A DNA stretch of 11,990 nt from CAZESH01 sp964514665 (GCA_964514665.1 CAZESH010000114.1:1-11990), one strand, 5' to 3'; shown: positions 1-8,126, numbered from the stretch's first letter. Notes: a model not told the origin generated them from the sequence alone. Made by a program: numbers and translations.

Positions 1-2
1 CA

Positions 3-1268
3 ATTATCTTGGTGGCGGTTGTGTTCATGCTGACCTCAGCGTGTGTCAAAACCACATCGCAACCGCCAGACTCAAGCAACTCCGCCGACTCGGCCCAACC
101 GGCCAACACCTCCGGCGGTGACAAGAAGGCCGAACAAGTAACAATCACATGGTGGGATTACATGAACTCGGAGCCGATGGTCAACGCCTTGAACAAGGTG
201 ATCGCCGATTACGAGCAATCCCATCCCAATGTAAAAATCAATCGTTCATATGTTCCTTTCGGCGACCTTAAGAATAAGCTTCTGCTTGGATCGGCGGCAG
301 GCGAGCTGCCCGATATCGTCTGGCTGGATAATCCCGATCACCAAGCGTTTGCTGCCGCCGGAATTCTTGCCGATATTTCGCAAGAGGTCAAAGCATGGGG
401 TCAGGCGGATCAGTATTTTCCAGGCCCTTGGTCTTCAACGATGTATAAAGGGAAAAATTACGGGGTTCCCAACAGCAGCAACAATTTGGCGCTGTTTTAC
501 AATGCCGATATGCTGGATGCAGCCGGAATCAAGCCACCGACCAATTGGGAAGAATTGATGGCTGCTGCCAAAAAATTGACAAAGCCTGGCGTATACGGCA
601 TGTCCGTGTCGGCAGTTAGAAACGAACAAGGGACGTTCCAATTCCTGCCTTTCGTATGGCAAAGCGGATCGGATCTGGACAACTTCGACAGCTCAGGTAC
701 GATCGATGCGGTCAAGCTGTGGAAGGATTTAGTCGACGGCGGGTATATGTCCAAGGATGTGCTGGGACAGGACCAACAGGCCGTCATGCTGCAGTTCGTG
801 GCGGGAAACGTGGCGATGATGGTGAATGGAACCTGGCAGGTGCCGACCCTTTTGAAGGATGCCAAATTTAAATGGGATATCGTAAGCCTGCCTAAAAACA
901 AACAAGGCGGAACGATCCTGGGCGGTGAAAATTGGGCGATCACATCGACAACCAAGCATAAAGATATTGCCTGGGATATTGTGAAGTACGCCCAGCAGCC
1001 CAAGTATTTGAAACCCTTTCTGCAAGCGGCGGGTCGTTTGCCCAGCAGAAAGGATTTGATCCAGGATCCGATTTGGCAGGACAACAAATACATGAAAATC
1101 TTCGCGGACAGCATGAGCGTTGCCAAAGCACGCGCTTATGGACCGAATTATCCGAAAATGTCCGATGCCATTCAAGAAATGATTCAGCAGGTGCTTACCG
1201 GATATAAATCACCGGAGGAAGCCGTAAAAGAAACCGCTGCAAAAATCAAACCCTTGCTTCAGCAATAA
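3..1268 (+). CDS. Extracellular sugar-binding lipoprotein of a CUT1 ABC transporter (5' partial)
   Basis: Family 1 solute-binding protein that captures a sugar or oligosaccharide outside the membrane and delivers it to the two permeases encoded just downstream. The frame is open to the left edge. The first visible residues are the hydrophobic core of a signal peptide ending in LTSAC, and the lipid-anchored Cys is codon 14 of the open frame. The charged N-terminus and true start are therefore probably outside the window; the TTG at base 9 is unlikely to be the start. A Ser/Asn/Pro-rich linker of about 30 residues follows the Cys. The mature domain then shows family features: VTITWWDYMN near its start, GELPDIVWLDN, an YGVPNSSNNLALFYN segment, and a NGTWQVP stretch late in the protein. 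About 420 residues are visible, normal for the family. The lipobox has Thr at -3, with Leu at -4, a mild departure from the consensus. The substrate cannot be read from sequence. Confidence 0.93.
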   Translation: MILVAVVFMLTSACVKTTSQPPDSSNSADSAQPANTSGGDKKAEQVTITWWDYMNSEPMVNALNKVIADYEQSHPNVKINRSYVPFGDLKNKLLLGSAAGELPDIVWLDNPDHQAFAAAGILADISQEVKAWGQADQYFPGPWSSTMYKGKNYGVPNSSNNLALFYNADMLDAAGIKPPTNWEELMAAAKKLTKPGVYGMSVSAVRNEQGTFQFLPFVWQSGSDLDNFDSSGTIDAVKLWKDLVDGGYMSKDVLGQDQQAVMLQFVAGNVAMMVNGTWQVPTLLKDAKFKWDIVSLPKNKQGGTILGGENWAITSTTKHKDIAWDIVKYAQQPKYLKPFLQAAGRLPSRKDLIQDPIWQDNKYMKIFADSMSVAKARAYGPNYPKMSDAIQEMIQQVLTGYKSPEEAVKETAAKIKPLLQQ

Positions 1269-1283
1269 ATCGGTATCCATGAC

Positions 1284-1308
1284 AGGGGAAGATCTGCACG
1301 CTTCCCCT
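1284..1308 (+). other. Intercistronic stem-loop between binding protein and permeases
   Basis: A perfect 8-bp inverted repeat, AGGGGAAG (1284-1291) and CTTCCCCT (1301-1308), with a 9-nt loop. It starts 15 nt after the binding-protein stop codon and ends 26 nt before the permease start. No T-run follows, so it is not a canonical intrinsic terminator. A plausible role is protecting the upstream mRNA end or partially attenuating transcription, so that binding protein outnumbers permease, as is known for malE-malF type operons. That role is inference. Confidence 0.6.
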
Positions 1309-1334
1309 ATCCTTACCATTACGGGGGATAAGCT

Positions 1335-2273
1335 ATGAAAATGCATTCAACTTTGAACAAAAACGCCTCATTCGGTACAAATTTCGGCAGGAAGCTGAAA
1401 GTGGGCAATTGGAGCAATTATTTATTTGTGCTGCCGGGAATCTTGTTTATGATTTGTTTTCTCATTTTTCCGATCTTCTATAACCTGCTGCTTAGCTTTC
1501 AAAATGTAACGATCATGAATTTGCGAGGGGCCCATCCCTTTGTAGGCTGGAGTAACTATACGAGTATTTTTAGGGATGAGGTATTCAGCATTTCCTTTAA
1601 AAATTCCGTAGTTTTCACGGTCGGATGCATCGTCGTTCAATTTCTCGTGGGTTTTGCATTTGCCCTTTTCTTCAAAAACAAATTTCCCGGCAGGGATTTG
1701 CTGCGTTCGCTTATGCTGCTCGCTTGGATGATGCCGATCGTGATCACCGCTACGCTGTTCAAATGGATTTTTCAGGGAGATTTCGGGATTGTCAATCATC
1801 TGCTGCAAACGTTTGGATTTATCGATAAACCGAAATTCTGGCTGACGGATCAAAACTCCTCGCTGTATGGAACGATGATCGCCAACATTTGGATCGGGAT
1901 TCCCTTTAACATGGTGATTCTGCTTTCCGGGTTAAGCGCCCTTCCCGAGCACTTGTACGAAGCGGCCAGAATAGACGGTGCGAGCCGCATTCGCCAGTTC
2001 ACCCAAATTACCCTGCCGCTTTTGAAGCCGACCATCCTGATCCTGCTGATGCTGGGCATCATCTATACGTTCAAAGTGTTCGATTTAATTTTCATCATGA
2101 CCGGGGGAGGCCCGGTGAACGCTTCAACCGTGTTTCCCTTATATGCATACCGGCTCGCCTTTACGAATATGGAATTCAGTCAAGGGGCCACGGTTGCCAG
2201 CGTTATGTTTGTCTTTCTGATCGTTCTGGCCGCACTCTATCTTCGCATGATCAGAAAGGAGGATCAGCTTTGA
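1335..2273 (+). CDS. Sugar ABC transporter permease, MalF/UgpA type
   Basis: Inner subunit of a CUT1 carbohydrate importer that forms the membrane channel together with the next gene product. The 312-residue protein has hydrophobic segments near residues 28-52, 92-114, 122-143, 179-199, 231-255 and 286-306, matching the usual six helices. The cytoplasmic EAA loop, which docks on the ATPase, is clear at about 209-232 (EAARIDG, then LPLLKP), and the conserved GGGP motif of this subunit type lies near 257-260. The ATG at 1335 is preceded by a GGGGGA stretch about 7 nt upstream. The preceding gene encodes the binding protein, and the 3' end overlaps the next permease by 4 nt, so the genes are transcribed and probably translated together. 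No ATPase gene lies nearby, so a shared MsmX-like ATPase is expected to power transport. Confidence 0.95.
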   Translation: MKMHSTLNKNASFGTNFGRKLKVGNWSNYLFVLPGILFMICFLIFPIFYNLLLSFQNVTIMNLRGAHPFVGWSNYTSIFRDEVFSISFKNSVVFTVGCIVVQFLVGFAFALFFKNKFPGRDLLRSLMLLAWMMPIVITATLFKWIFQGDFGIVNHLLQTFGFIDKPKFWLTDQNSSLYGTMIANIWIGIPFNMVILLSGLSALPEHLYEAARIDGASRIRQFTQITLPLLKPTILILLMLGIIYTFKVFDLIFIMTGGGPVNASTVFPLYAYRLAFTNMEFSQGATVASVMFVFLIVLAALYLRMIRKEDQL

Positions 2274-3112
2274 ATGGAATGACCCTGTACAAAAGAAGGG
2301 ATTATTTGATTTCACTGCTCGCCTTTGTCATTACTGCGATATTTTTGTTTCCGGTTTACTGGATGATCGTGACATCGATTGAGCCGATGAGGGAATTGTT
2401 CGTCAATCCCCCTCGTTTTTTTCCTCATAACCCGACACTGCTTTCTTACAAAGACAATTTTGTCAACAACCATTCGATCTTCGGTTATATCGGCAACAGC
2501 TTCATTATTGCCTCGGGCACGATGATTTTGACGCTGCTTCTTTCGGCTCCTGCTGCCTATGGGTTGGCAAGATTGAAAATGAGGGGAAAGACGCTGATTA
2601 TCGTGCTTTTATTGGCAACGCAAATGCTGCCCAGCATCATGCTGGCCATGCCGCTGTTTATCGTTTTTTCAAAATTGAAGCTGATCAATAATTTCATTGC
2701 CTTGATCGTCGCCAATACCACGCATTCGCTGCCTTTTGCGATTCTTGTACTAAGGCCTAATTTTCTGGCTATTCCCGGGGGGCTGGAGGAAGCGGCATTA
2801 ATTGACGGAAGCAACAAATTCAGCGCATTTGTGCGCATCATCCTGCCGCTTGTAAAGCCGGGCTTGATGACGGTGGGGACATTTTGCTTTTTGTGGGGAT
2901 GGGGGGATTTCATTTTTGCCCTGACGCTTACATCCAATGAGTCGATTCGGCCATTGACTATGGGATTGTATAAATTTATCGGCGAATACGGCACGCAATG
3001 GAACGATTTAATGGCTGTGGCGACGATCGCAGCTGTACCGATTATCTTGATTTTTGCTATGATGCAGAAATATATCGTAGGCGGCATTACCAACGGGGCG
3101 ATGAAGGACTGA
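2270..3112 (+). CDS. Sugar ABC transporter permease, MalG type
   Basis: Second membrane subunit of the CUT1 importer. The 280-residue protein has the family's standard length and about six hydrophobic segments (near 13-34, 76-99, 107-130, 140-160, 197-217 and 246-266). The ATPase-docking EAA loop is at about 174-198 (EAALIDGS, then LPLVKPG). AYGLARLKMRGK at 96-107 matches the usual AYALARxxxRG element after the second helix. The start is TTG at 2270, inside the stop codon of the upstream permease (TTGA overlap). AGGAGG at 2257-2262 lies 7 nt ahead, which is ideal for this TTG but 16 nt from the next in-frame ATG at 2279, so the TTG is preferred. The overlap suggests translational coupling and equal amounts of the two permeases. 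Confidence 0.95.
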   Translation: MNGMTLYKRRDYLISLLAFVITAIFLFPVYWMIVTSIEPMRELFVNPPRFFPHNPTLLSYKDNFVNNHSIFGYIGNSFIIASGTMILTLLLSAPAAYGLARLKMRGKTLIIVLLLATQMLPSIMLAMPLFIVFSKLKLINNFIALIVANTTHSLPFAILVLRPNFLAIPGGLEEAALIDGSNKFSAFVRIILPLVKPGLMTVGTFCFLWGWGDFIFALTLTSNESIRPLTMGLYKFIGEYGTQWNDLMAVATIAAVPIILIFAMMQKYIVGGITNGAMKD

Positions 3113-3204
3113 AGCGGTTGAACGATCGTCCGCAAGCAAGCAATGGGTAAAGATTGCCTATTCATGATAATCTTCGACAATCAAACCGAAAGGAGTAAGG
3201 CAAT

Positions 3205-4167
3205 ATGAAATTGGGAGTGTTTTTGACATTGTTTCGCCGTCATTCTTTTGAGGAGGCTTTGGCGTATGTTGCCAAAAGAGGAGTTGAAAGCGTAGAAATT
3301 GCCACAGGAGGTTATGTCGGAAACCATCATCTGCATCCCGATGAGGTATTGGGCAAGCCGCATGAAATCGAGCGTGTCCGTGAATTGTTGCGTACAAACG
3401 GCCTGAGCGTGAGCGCGCTCAGCTGCCACGGCAACCCGCTGCATCCCGATCCCGAAATTGCCAAACGGCACGATCATGAATTCCGGCAAACCATTTTGCT
3501 GGCCAAAGAGCTTGGGGTGGATACCGTTGTGAATTTTTCTGGATGCCCGGGAGAATCGGAAACCTCGCAAAGACCGGTCTGGATCACTTGTCCGTGGCCG
3601 ACCGATTTTTCAGAAATCGTACAATGGCAGTGGGAGGAGAAAGTGATCCCTTATTGGACGGAAATGGGCCAATTCGTGCGGGAGCAGGGTGTGAAGATTG
3701 CCGTTGAACCGCATCCCGGCTTTGTCGTTTACAATACGGAAACCGCCTTGAGGCTGAGCGATGCGGCAGGCGCCAATATCGGGGTTAACTTCGATCCGAG
3801 CCACCTGTTTTGGCAGGGAATGGACCCGGTGGCTTCCATCCATGCCTCCGCGGATAAAATTTTTCATTTTCATGCCAAAGATACGGCAATTCATCCGTAC
3901 AATACTGCAGTAAACGGTGTTCTGGACACCAAATCGTACAAAGATATCAAGAATCGTTCCTGGGTTTTCAGAACAGTCGGATACGGCCATGATGCACAGG
4001 TATGGAAAGAAATCATCAGCGCCTTGAAAACGGTCGGGTATGACGGCACGATCAGCATCGAGCATGAGGACGGACTCATGTCCATACAGGAAGGCTTCGA
4101 TAAAGCGGTACAATTTTTGCAAGGCATCCTGATTACGGAAAACTCTGGTGAAATGTATTGGGCTTAA
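3205..4167 (+). CDS. Sugar phosphate isomerase/epimerase-like TIM-barrel protein
   Basis: A 320-residue member of the xylose isomerase-like TIM-barrel superfamily (AP endonuclease 2 fold, IolE/IolI relatives). These proteins bind a divalent metal and usually isomerise, epimerise or dehydrate sugars and inositols in the cytoplasm. Strand-end residues that fit the metal site are E168 (in VEPHPGF), D197 (NFDPSHL), H223 (FHFHAKD) and E286 (SIEHEDG). H200 and the K225-D226 pair are also typical of the fold. AAAGGAG at 3189-3195 lies 9 nt before the ATG. A 92-nt gap separates it from the upstream permease with no clear terminator or promoter, so it probably belongs to the same operon and acts on the imported compound or a derivative. 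The exact reaction cannot be read from sequence. Confidence 0.88.
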   Translation: MKLGVFLTLFRRHSFEEALAYVAKRGVESVEIATGGYVGNHHLHPDEVLGKPHEIERVRELLRTNGLSVSALSCHGNPLHPDPEIAKRHDHEFRQTILLAKELGVDTVVNFSGCPGESETSQRPVWITCPWPTDFSEIVQWQWEEKVIPYWTEMGQFVREQGVKIAVEPHPGFVVYNTETALRLSDAAGANIGVNFDPSHLFWQGMDPVASIHASADKIFHFHAKDTAIHPYNTAVNGVLDTKSYKDIKNRSWVFRTVGYGHDAQVWKEIISALKTVGYDGTISIEHEDGLMSIQEGFDKAVQFLQGILITENSGEMYWA

Positions 4168-4172
4168 GATAT

Positions 4173-4236
4173 AAAGGAGGATTCCCGATTTGTGTTATGA
4201 TTGGGAAAAGGACAGAATAATTGGCAGCCTAAGGAG
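4173..4236 (+). promoter_or_regulatory. Two competing ribosome binding sites before the response regulator, with a possible 7-codon leader ORF
   Basis: AAAGGAGG (4173-4180) lies 9 nt before an in-frame TTG at 4190, which would add 19 residues to the regulator. AAGGAG (4231-4236) lies 10 nt before GTG 4247, which begins MNILVVDDE, the normal start of a receiver domain. Between them an out-of-frame ATG at 4197 opens a seven-codon frame (MIGKRTE, stop at 4218-4220). Either the regulator has two starts or the first site loads ribosomes on leader codons. The motifs are directly visible; the function is inferred. Confidence 0.45.
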
Positions 4237-4246
4237 TGATCCTTCA

Positions 4247-5764
4247 GTGAATATCCTGGTCGTGGATGATGAGCTGATCATCAGAAAAGGATTGGAAAAA
4301 GCGATTCGGCAGTTTGATGGATACCGCGTAGCCGGCACTGCGGATGATGGAGAAAGCGCTTTAGAGTGGCTTCATAATGCGAAACAGCTTCCGGATTTGA
4401 TGATTACGGACATTTTTATGCAGTTCATGGACGGTTTGGAATTGATCGAAAAGGTGAATCGTCTATACCCGCAGATTAAATGTGCGATATTATCCGGTCA
4501 TGAGGATTTTCAATTGGCACGAAAAGCGATTGATCTAAAGGTGGCCCGGTATATTACAAAGCCGGTCGAGGCTCAGCAATTGCAGGATATCCTGGACGAA
4601 ATTCATAAAGAACTGATCATGGAACGCGCTTATCACAAACAGCCGGCAAGATCGCAGCGGCATGAAGCGAATGCCGCATTATACGTCCGGGATAAGCTGC
4701 TGTCCGACTTGCTGGAGGGAAGGCTTGTTTCCGCTTTGGAGCTTGAAGAATTTGCCGCTTATTTCCCGTTTGCCTTGGAGGATCAGTTAATAAGCGGCAT
4801 CATTAGCATAAGAAAAAATGGAATGGATTTGTTGCAGCGGGATATGCTGTTATATGGCGTGGCGGTCAAACAGCTTTTTTTCGAGACGGTTTTACAGCAA
4901 AATAAAGGTTTTGTTATGATCAAGGATACCGAAACCTTGGTGTTTGCGTTTGTGAAGAATAATTTCGCGAACATGAAAGCGCTTAAGGAATTCCCTGCTT
5001 TATCTGAGGATACGCTCGGCGTTCCAATCGTCATGGACTGGCAGGATACCGGACAAGGGCTGCTGCAGCTTCAGCGTTTCGTGGTAAAATCAATGGAAAG
5101 TTTGGACAGCAGGATCGGCGATCCATTCATCTATCCGTTTGATTTGGAGGAAAAGCTGCGCTTGAGCCTTCGTTCCGGAAACAGCAAAGAAGCGGAAGGC
5201 GTAGCTATGGAATTCATCCGCAGATTGATGAAGAAAAACAATGGAAAAGAACCGATCCTGCAAGGTTTTTACAAGCTTATCCATTCCCTGGAGAGTTTGT
5301 TTGGCGAACTTGATATTCCTTGTCCGGAGCCTCCGCACCTCATCCAACTGTCGCTATCGGCTTCTGCCAATCAGATGAAAAATTGGCTGGGCGCATGCAT
5401 CGACATCAAGGAAAAACGATCAAGCCGGCAAAGCTGCGATTCGGTCGATAAAGTAACGGCTTACATGCAGGAACATTACGGGGATTACACCTTGACGCTG
5501 ATGCAGCTGGCGGAATTGGCTGCGGTTCATCCGAATTACCTCACACAAATGTTCCGCAAGCGCACGGGATTTTCATGCATGCAGTATTTGGCCCGGCTTC
5601 GCATGGAAAAGGCGAAGGAATTGTTGAACAAGACCGATTTGAAGATATCCGAGATCGCAGAGCGTGTCGGATATGAAAATCCGCTTTATTTCAGCAGCTA
5701 CTTCAAGAAGTGGGTAGGACTTAATCCTTCGGAATACAAAGACAGCCAAGGCACCTATGCTTAG
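4247..5764 (+). CDS. YesN-type response regulator with AraC-family DNA-binding domain
   Basis: Cytoplasmic transcription regulator, the partner of the sensor kinase encoded next. Numbered from GTG 4247 (505 residues), the receiver domain occupies about 1-120, with acidic pair D7/D8, phosphoacceptor D55 (LMITD), S83 (ILSGHED) and K105 (RYITKP). A long middle region of about 270 residues has no motif I can name. The last 100 residues form an AraC-type double helix-turn-helix (LAELAAVHPNYLTQMFRKRTG, then ISEIAERVGYENPLYFSSYFKK). This layout and length fit the YesN family, which controls carbohydrate uptake operons in Bacillales. The receiver loop reads DIFMQFMDG where the usual form is DxxMPxMDG, so the common proline is replaced by Gln. 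An alternative TTG start at 4190 also has a good ribosome binding site. The 3' end overlaps the kinase gene by 8 nt. The likely target is the transporter operon upstream. Confidence 0.92.
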   Translation: MNILVVDDELIIRKGLEKAIRQFDGYRVAGTADDGESALEWLHNAKQLPDLMITDIFMQFMDGLELIEKVNRLYPQIKCAILSGHEDFQLARKAIDLKVARYITKPVEAQQLQDILDEIHKELIMERAYHKQPARSQRHEANAALYVRDKLLSDLLEGRLVSALELEEFAAYFPFALEDQLISGIISIRKNGMDLLQRDMLLYGVAVKQLFFETVLQQNKGFVMIKDTETLVFAFVKNNFANMKALKEFPALSEDTLGVPIVMDWQDTGQGLLQLQRFVVKSMESLDSRIGDPFIYPFDLEEKLRLSLRSGNSKEAEGVAMEFIRRLMKKNNGKEPILQGFYKLIHSLESLFGELDIPCPEPPHLIQLSLSASANQMKNWLGACIDIKEKRSSRQSCDSVDKVTAYMQEHYGDYTLTLMQLAELAAVHPNYLTQMFRKRTGFSCMQYLARLRMEKAKELLNKTDLKISEIAERVGYENPLYFSSYFKKWVGLNPSEYKDSQGTYA

Positions 5765-7625
5765 AAAACTGTTCAAATTTTTTCTTGTGGGATATAAAAC
5801 GCTGCGCCGCAGAATCTTTGTCAAATTAATCTTGATCATTATTCTTCCCAACCTGCTGCTGCTGGTGATCATCAATCAACTGATGCACAATCAGATCCGA
5901 CAAAAAATGGGCGAGATGGACAGTACGCTGATCGTATTGGAGCATGCTACGAGCCGCGAGTTAAGGGCGATATTCAATGACGTTACGACCCTGACCAACC
6001 AAATCCTGATCGAGCCGGATGTTCAACGGATTTTATCGGACAGCATAAAGCCAACCGATCTTGGGAGTTCGCAGAACTTGAGTTCCAGAATCAATCTCAA
6101 TTACATAAATCAGGAGAGCATGCGGACCGTTTTATCCCGCTACAGGTTGGTATGGAACAATATTTTTTCCATAGCCGTAATCGATACCAAAGGAGAAATT
6201 TACTTAAACACCTCGGAAAATTACCAGATCACCCCGAGTGATCTGGATCATTCCGTATTGTTCAAGGAGGTTTCTTCTTCCCGTCAATCGGGATTGTCAT
6301 GGAGCGTCAACGATGTGCTGTCGAAGAATACCGACATGATTACAATCGCAAGAAAAATTTATGGGGTAAACTCCCCGCGCAAGGTGATTGGTTACGTCAT
6401 TGTGAATTTATCCTTGGACGCCGTGAGGAATTCATTTGAAACCTACAATTATTTTGGGCAAATGATTTTCGGTTTGGTCAACAACACGGATTCAACCTGG
6501 ATGATTTATGACAAGAAAAAGATATTTGGCGGCTACGGTCGGCTGCTGCCATACTCATTAGGCGATATCCATACGGATTTTGCGCGGATTGAGCTCTCGG
6601 ATCGTTCTTGGCGAACCGTCGTCAGACAGACGGAAAGGCAGGATGTTCTTTTCGTGGGCTTGGATGCGGCTTATATTGAAAAGCAATCAATCGAATACCG
6701 CAACAAGCTTTATTTCGGTTATGCCTTTTTTCTGATGCTGGCTGTCTTGGTTTCTCTTGTCGGCACAAGAGTGCTGTCCAAACGGCTTGGGAAATTGAAC
6801 CGGGCGATGCGTTTATTCGGACAAAAGCAATGGGGAACGCGAATTCAGGTGAAAGGGAATGACGAGCTCAGCATCATCGGGCATACCTTTAATTCGATGG
6901 TGCTTCATATTGAAAAATTGCTGGAGGATTTAAAGGACGAACAGAGACTGAAGCGTCTGTTTGAATTAAGGGTGCTGGAGTATCAGATCAATCCGCATTT
7001 TCTTTATAATACGCTGGATTCCATTAATTGGCTGGCGATGGAAAACAACCAGACGGAAATCAGTCAAATGGTAAACGGCTTGTCCAAGCTTTTTCGCCTC
7101 ATATTGAGCAAAGGGAAAGAAGTGATCAGTCTGAAGGAAGAGTTTGAAATGGTTTCCATCTATCTGGGTATTCAGAAAATAAGATTCGGAGATCGGTTCG
7201 AATATACCTTGATGCTTGATGCGAAAGTTTCCCAATATCCGATAAGCAAGCTGGTGCTTCAGCCTTTAGTGGAAAATTCGATCGTGCACGGCATTCGCCG
7301 TTCGCGCAAACCCGGCAAGATATCGCTGTCCGGAAAAAGAATCGACGGCAAAATCGTCTTGGAAATTTGCGATAACGGAGTAGGGATGAACAATGAGCTG
7401 ATAAAGAAACAAAAAGAACTGCTTGACGCCGACGTTCTGGAAAACGCCATGATTTCAGCTTCGGGTTACGGCATAAAAAATGTGGATTCAAGATTGAAGC
7501 TGCTTTATGACATAGACTACAGTATGACGATGGAATCCAGCACTGTGGAGCCGAGCGGAACCGTCGTCAGAATTTGCATAAAGGAAAAAGCCATGCAGAC
7601 GAAGCTTGCAGAAAGCTTGGTTTAA
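5757..7625 (+). CDS. YesM-type sensor histidine kinase
   Basis: Membrane sensor kinase that should phosphorylate the adjacent AraC-type regulator. In the 622-residue protein, membrane helix 1 spans about 21-42. An extracellular region of about 275 residues (Cache-like by position and length; I cannot confirm the fold) follows. Helix 2 spans about 318-338, and a HAMP-like linker about 339-392. The His_kinase (LytS/YesM) domain carries the phosphoacceptor His 414 in YQINPHFLYNTLDSINWL. The HATPase domain shows an N-box at 501-512 (LQPLVENSIVHG, N507), a G1 box DNGVGM at 539-544 and a G2 box GYGIKN at 570-575. All catalytic motifs are intact. ATG 5757 lies inside the last codons of the regulator gene, with only a weak upstream AAGG, so translation is probably coupled. 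The ligand is unknown; the context suggests a sugar or a sugar-loaded binding protein. Confidence 0.95.
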   Translation: MLRKLFKFFLVGYKTLRRRIFVKLILIIILPNLLLLVIINQLMHNQIRQKMGEMDSTLIVLEHATSRELRAIFNDVTTLTNQILIEPDVQRILSDSIKPTDLGSSQNLSSRINLNYINQESMRTVLSRYRLVWNNIFSIAVIDTKGEIYLNTSENYQITPSDLDHSVLFKEVSSSRQSGLSWSVNDVLSKNTDMITIARKIYGVNSPRKVIGYVIVNLSLDAVRNSFETYNYFGQMIFGLVNNTDSTWMIYDKKKIFGGYGRLLPYSLGDIHTDFARIELSDRSWRTVVRQTERQDVLFVGLDAAYIEKQSIEYRNKLYFGYAFFLMLAVLVSLVGTRVLSKRLGKLNRAMRLFGQKQWGTRIQVKGNDELSIIGHTFNSMVLHIEKLLEDLKDEQRLKRLFELRVLEYQINPHFLYNTLDSINWLAMENNQTEISQMVNGLSKLFRLILSKGKEVISLKEEFEMVSIYLGIQKIRFGDRFEYTLMLDAKVSQYPISKLVLQPLVENSIVHGIRRSRKPGKISLSGKRIDGKIVLEICDNGVGMNNELIKKQKELLDADVLENAMISASGYGIKNVDSRLKLLYDIDYSMTMESSTVEPSGTVVRICIKEKAMQTKLAESLV

Positions 7626-7642
7626 CGCAGGCTTTAAGCTTC
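7601..7642 (+). other. Compound stem-loop at the end of the kinase gene
   Basis: The outer arms GAAGCTT (7601-7607) and AAGCTTC (7636-7642) pair perfectly. Directly inside, AAAGC (7612-7616) pairs with GCTTT (7631-7635). A 4-nt bulge (7608-7611) lies on the left side and a 14-nt loop closes the structure. The kinase stop codon (7623-7625) sits in the loop. No T-run follows, so this may be a processing or mRNA-protecting end, or a weak terminator of the sugar operon. Confidence 0.45.
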
Positions 7643-7709
7643 CTCTATCCGCATAAATCGGCTATAGTTAAATTTGTGGTTCTATATAATGAAAGGAAGG
7701 GATGGCAAG

Positions 7710-8126
7710 ATGGGAAACAATACGATTCTTGGCGGAGGCGGATTTCATCACGTCGCACTCAGAGCCGTTGATTTCGAGGCCACAGTGGCTTTTTATAAGG
7801 CTCTTGGTTTCACGGAGAAGAATACATGGGGCGAAGGTGACAGCAGGGTCATCCTGCTGGATGCGGGCGATGGAAACTACATGGAGGTATTTGCCGGAGG
7901 GACGGAACAGCTGCCGGACGGAGCCTTTTTCCACGTTGCTTTCCGCACGGATGACGTCGACGCTGCAGTAGAGACGGCTAAGGCTGCCGGAGCGCAAGTG
8001 ACGGTGGAGCCCAAGGACGTCGTGCTGGGGAAAAATCCGCCGACACCGGTACGGATCGCTTTTGTCAAAGGCTTGAACGGAGAATCGCTGGAATTTTTCA
8101 AAAGCACGGGCGAGAATGTGCTGTAA
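7710..8126 (+). CDS. VOC-family (glyoxalase/bleomycin resistance fold) protein
   Basis: Small cytoplasmic protein of 138 residues with two beta-alpha-beta-beta-beta modules, the vicinal oxygen chelate fold. Residues placed like a VOC metal quartet are H14 (FHHVAL), E59 (NYMEVF), H75 (FFHVAF) and E128 (ESLEFF), so a metal-dependent glyoxalase- or dioxygenase-like activity is possible. The family is too diverse to name a substrate. ATG 7710 is chosen because AGGAAGG at 7694-7700 lies 9 nt ahead and the fold starts soon after. In-frame TTG 7674 and ATG 7689 would add residues unlike the family and lack ribosome binding sites. The gene lies 84 nt after the kinase gene and is unlikely to share its function. 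It probably forms its own unit, with a possible -10 (TATAGT, 7663-7668) lacking a good -35, and ends at a strong terminator. Confidence 0.88.
   Translation: MGNNTILGGGGFHHVALRAVDFEATVAFYKALGFTEKNTWGEGDSRVILLDAGDGNYMEVFAGGTEQLPDGAFFHVAFRTDDVDAAVETAKAAGAQVTVEPKDVVLGKNPPTPVRIAFVKGLNGESLEFFKSTGENVL

Noticed and set aside
9..11. TTG as real start of the binding-protein gene
   Set aside because: It lies inside the hydrophobic core of the signal peptide and the frame is open to the left edge; the true start is likely outside.
497..1126. Long minus-strand open frame inside the binding-protein gene
   Set aside because: Antisense shadow of a clear family 1 solute-binding protein; no motif and no ribosome binding site.
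3113..3204. Terminator or internal promoter before the isomerase gene
   Set aside because: Only short chance-level inverted repeats (for example GCAAT/ATTGC) and no paired -35/-10 at proper spacing were found.
7685..7690. Perfect TATAAT just before the VOC gene
   Set aside because: A transcript started from it would begin near 7697, inside the ribosome binding site of the gene, and there is no -35 at the right distance.
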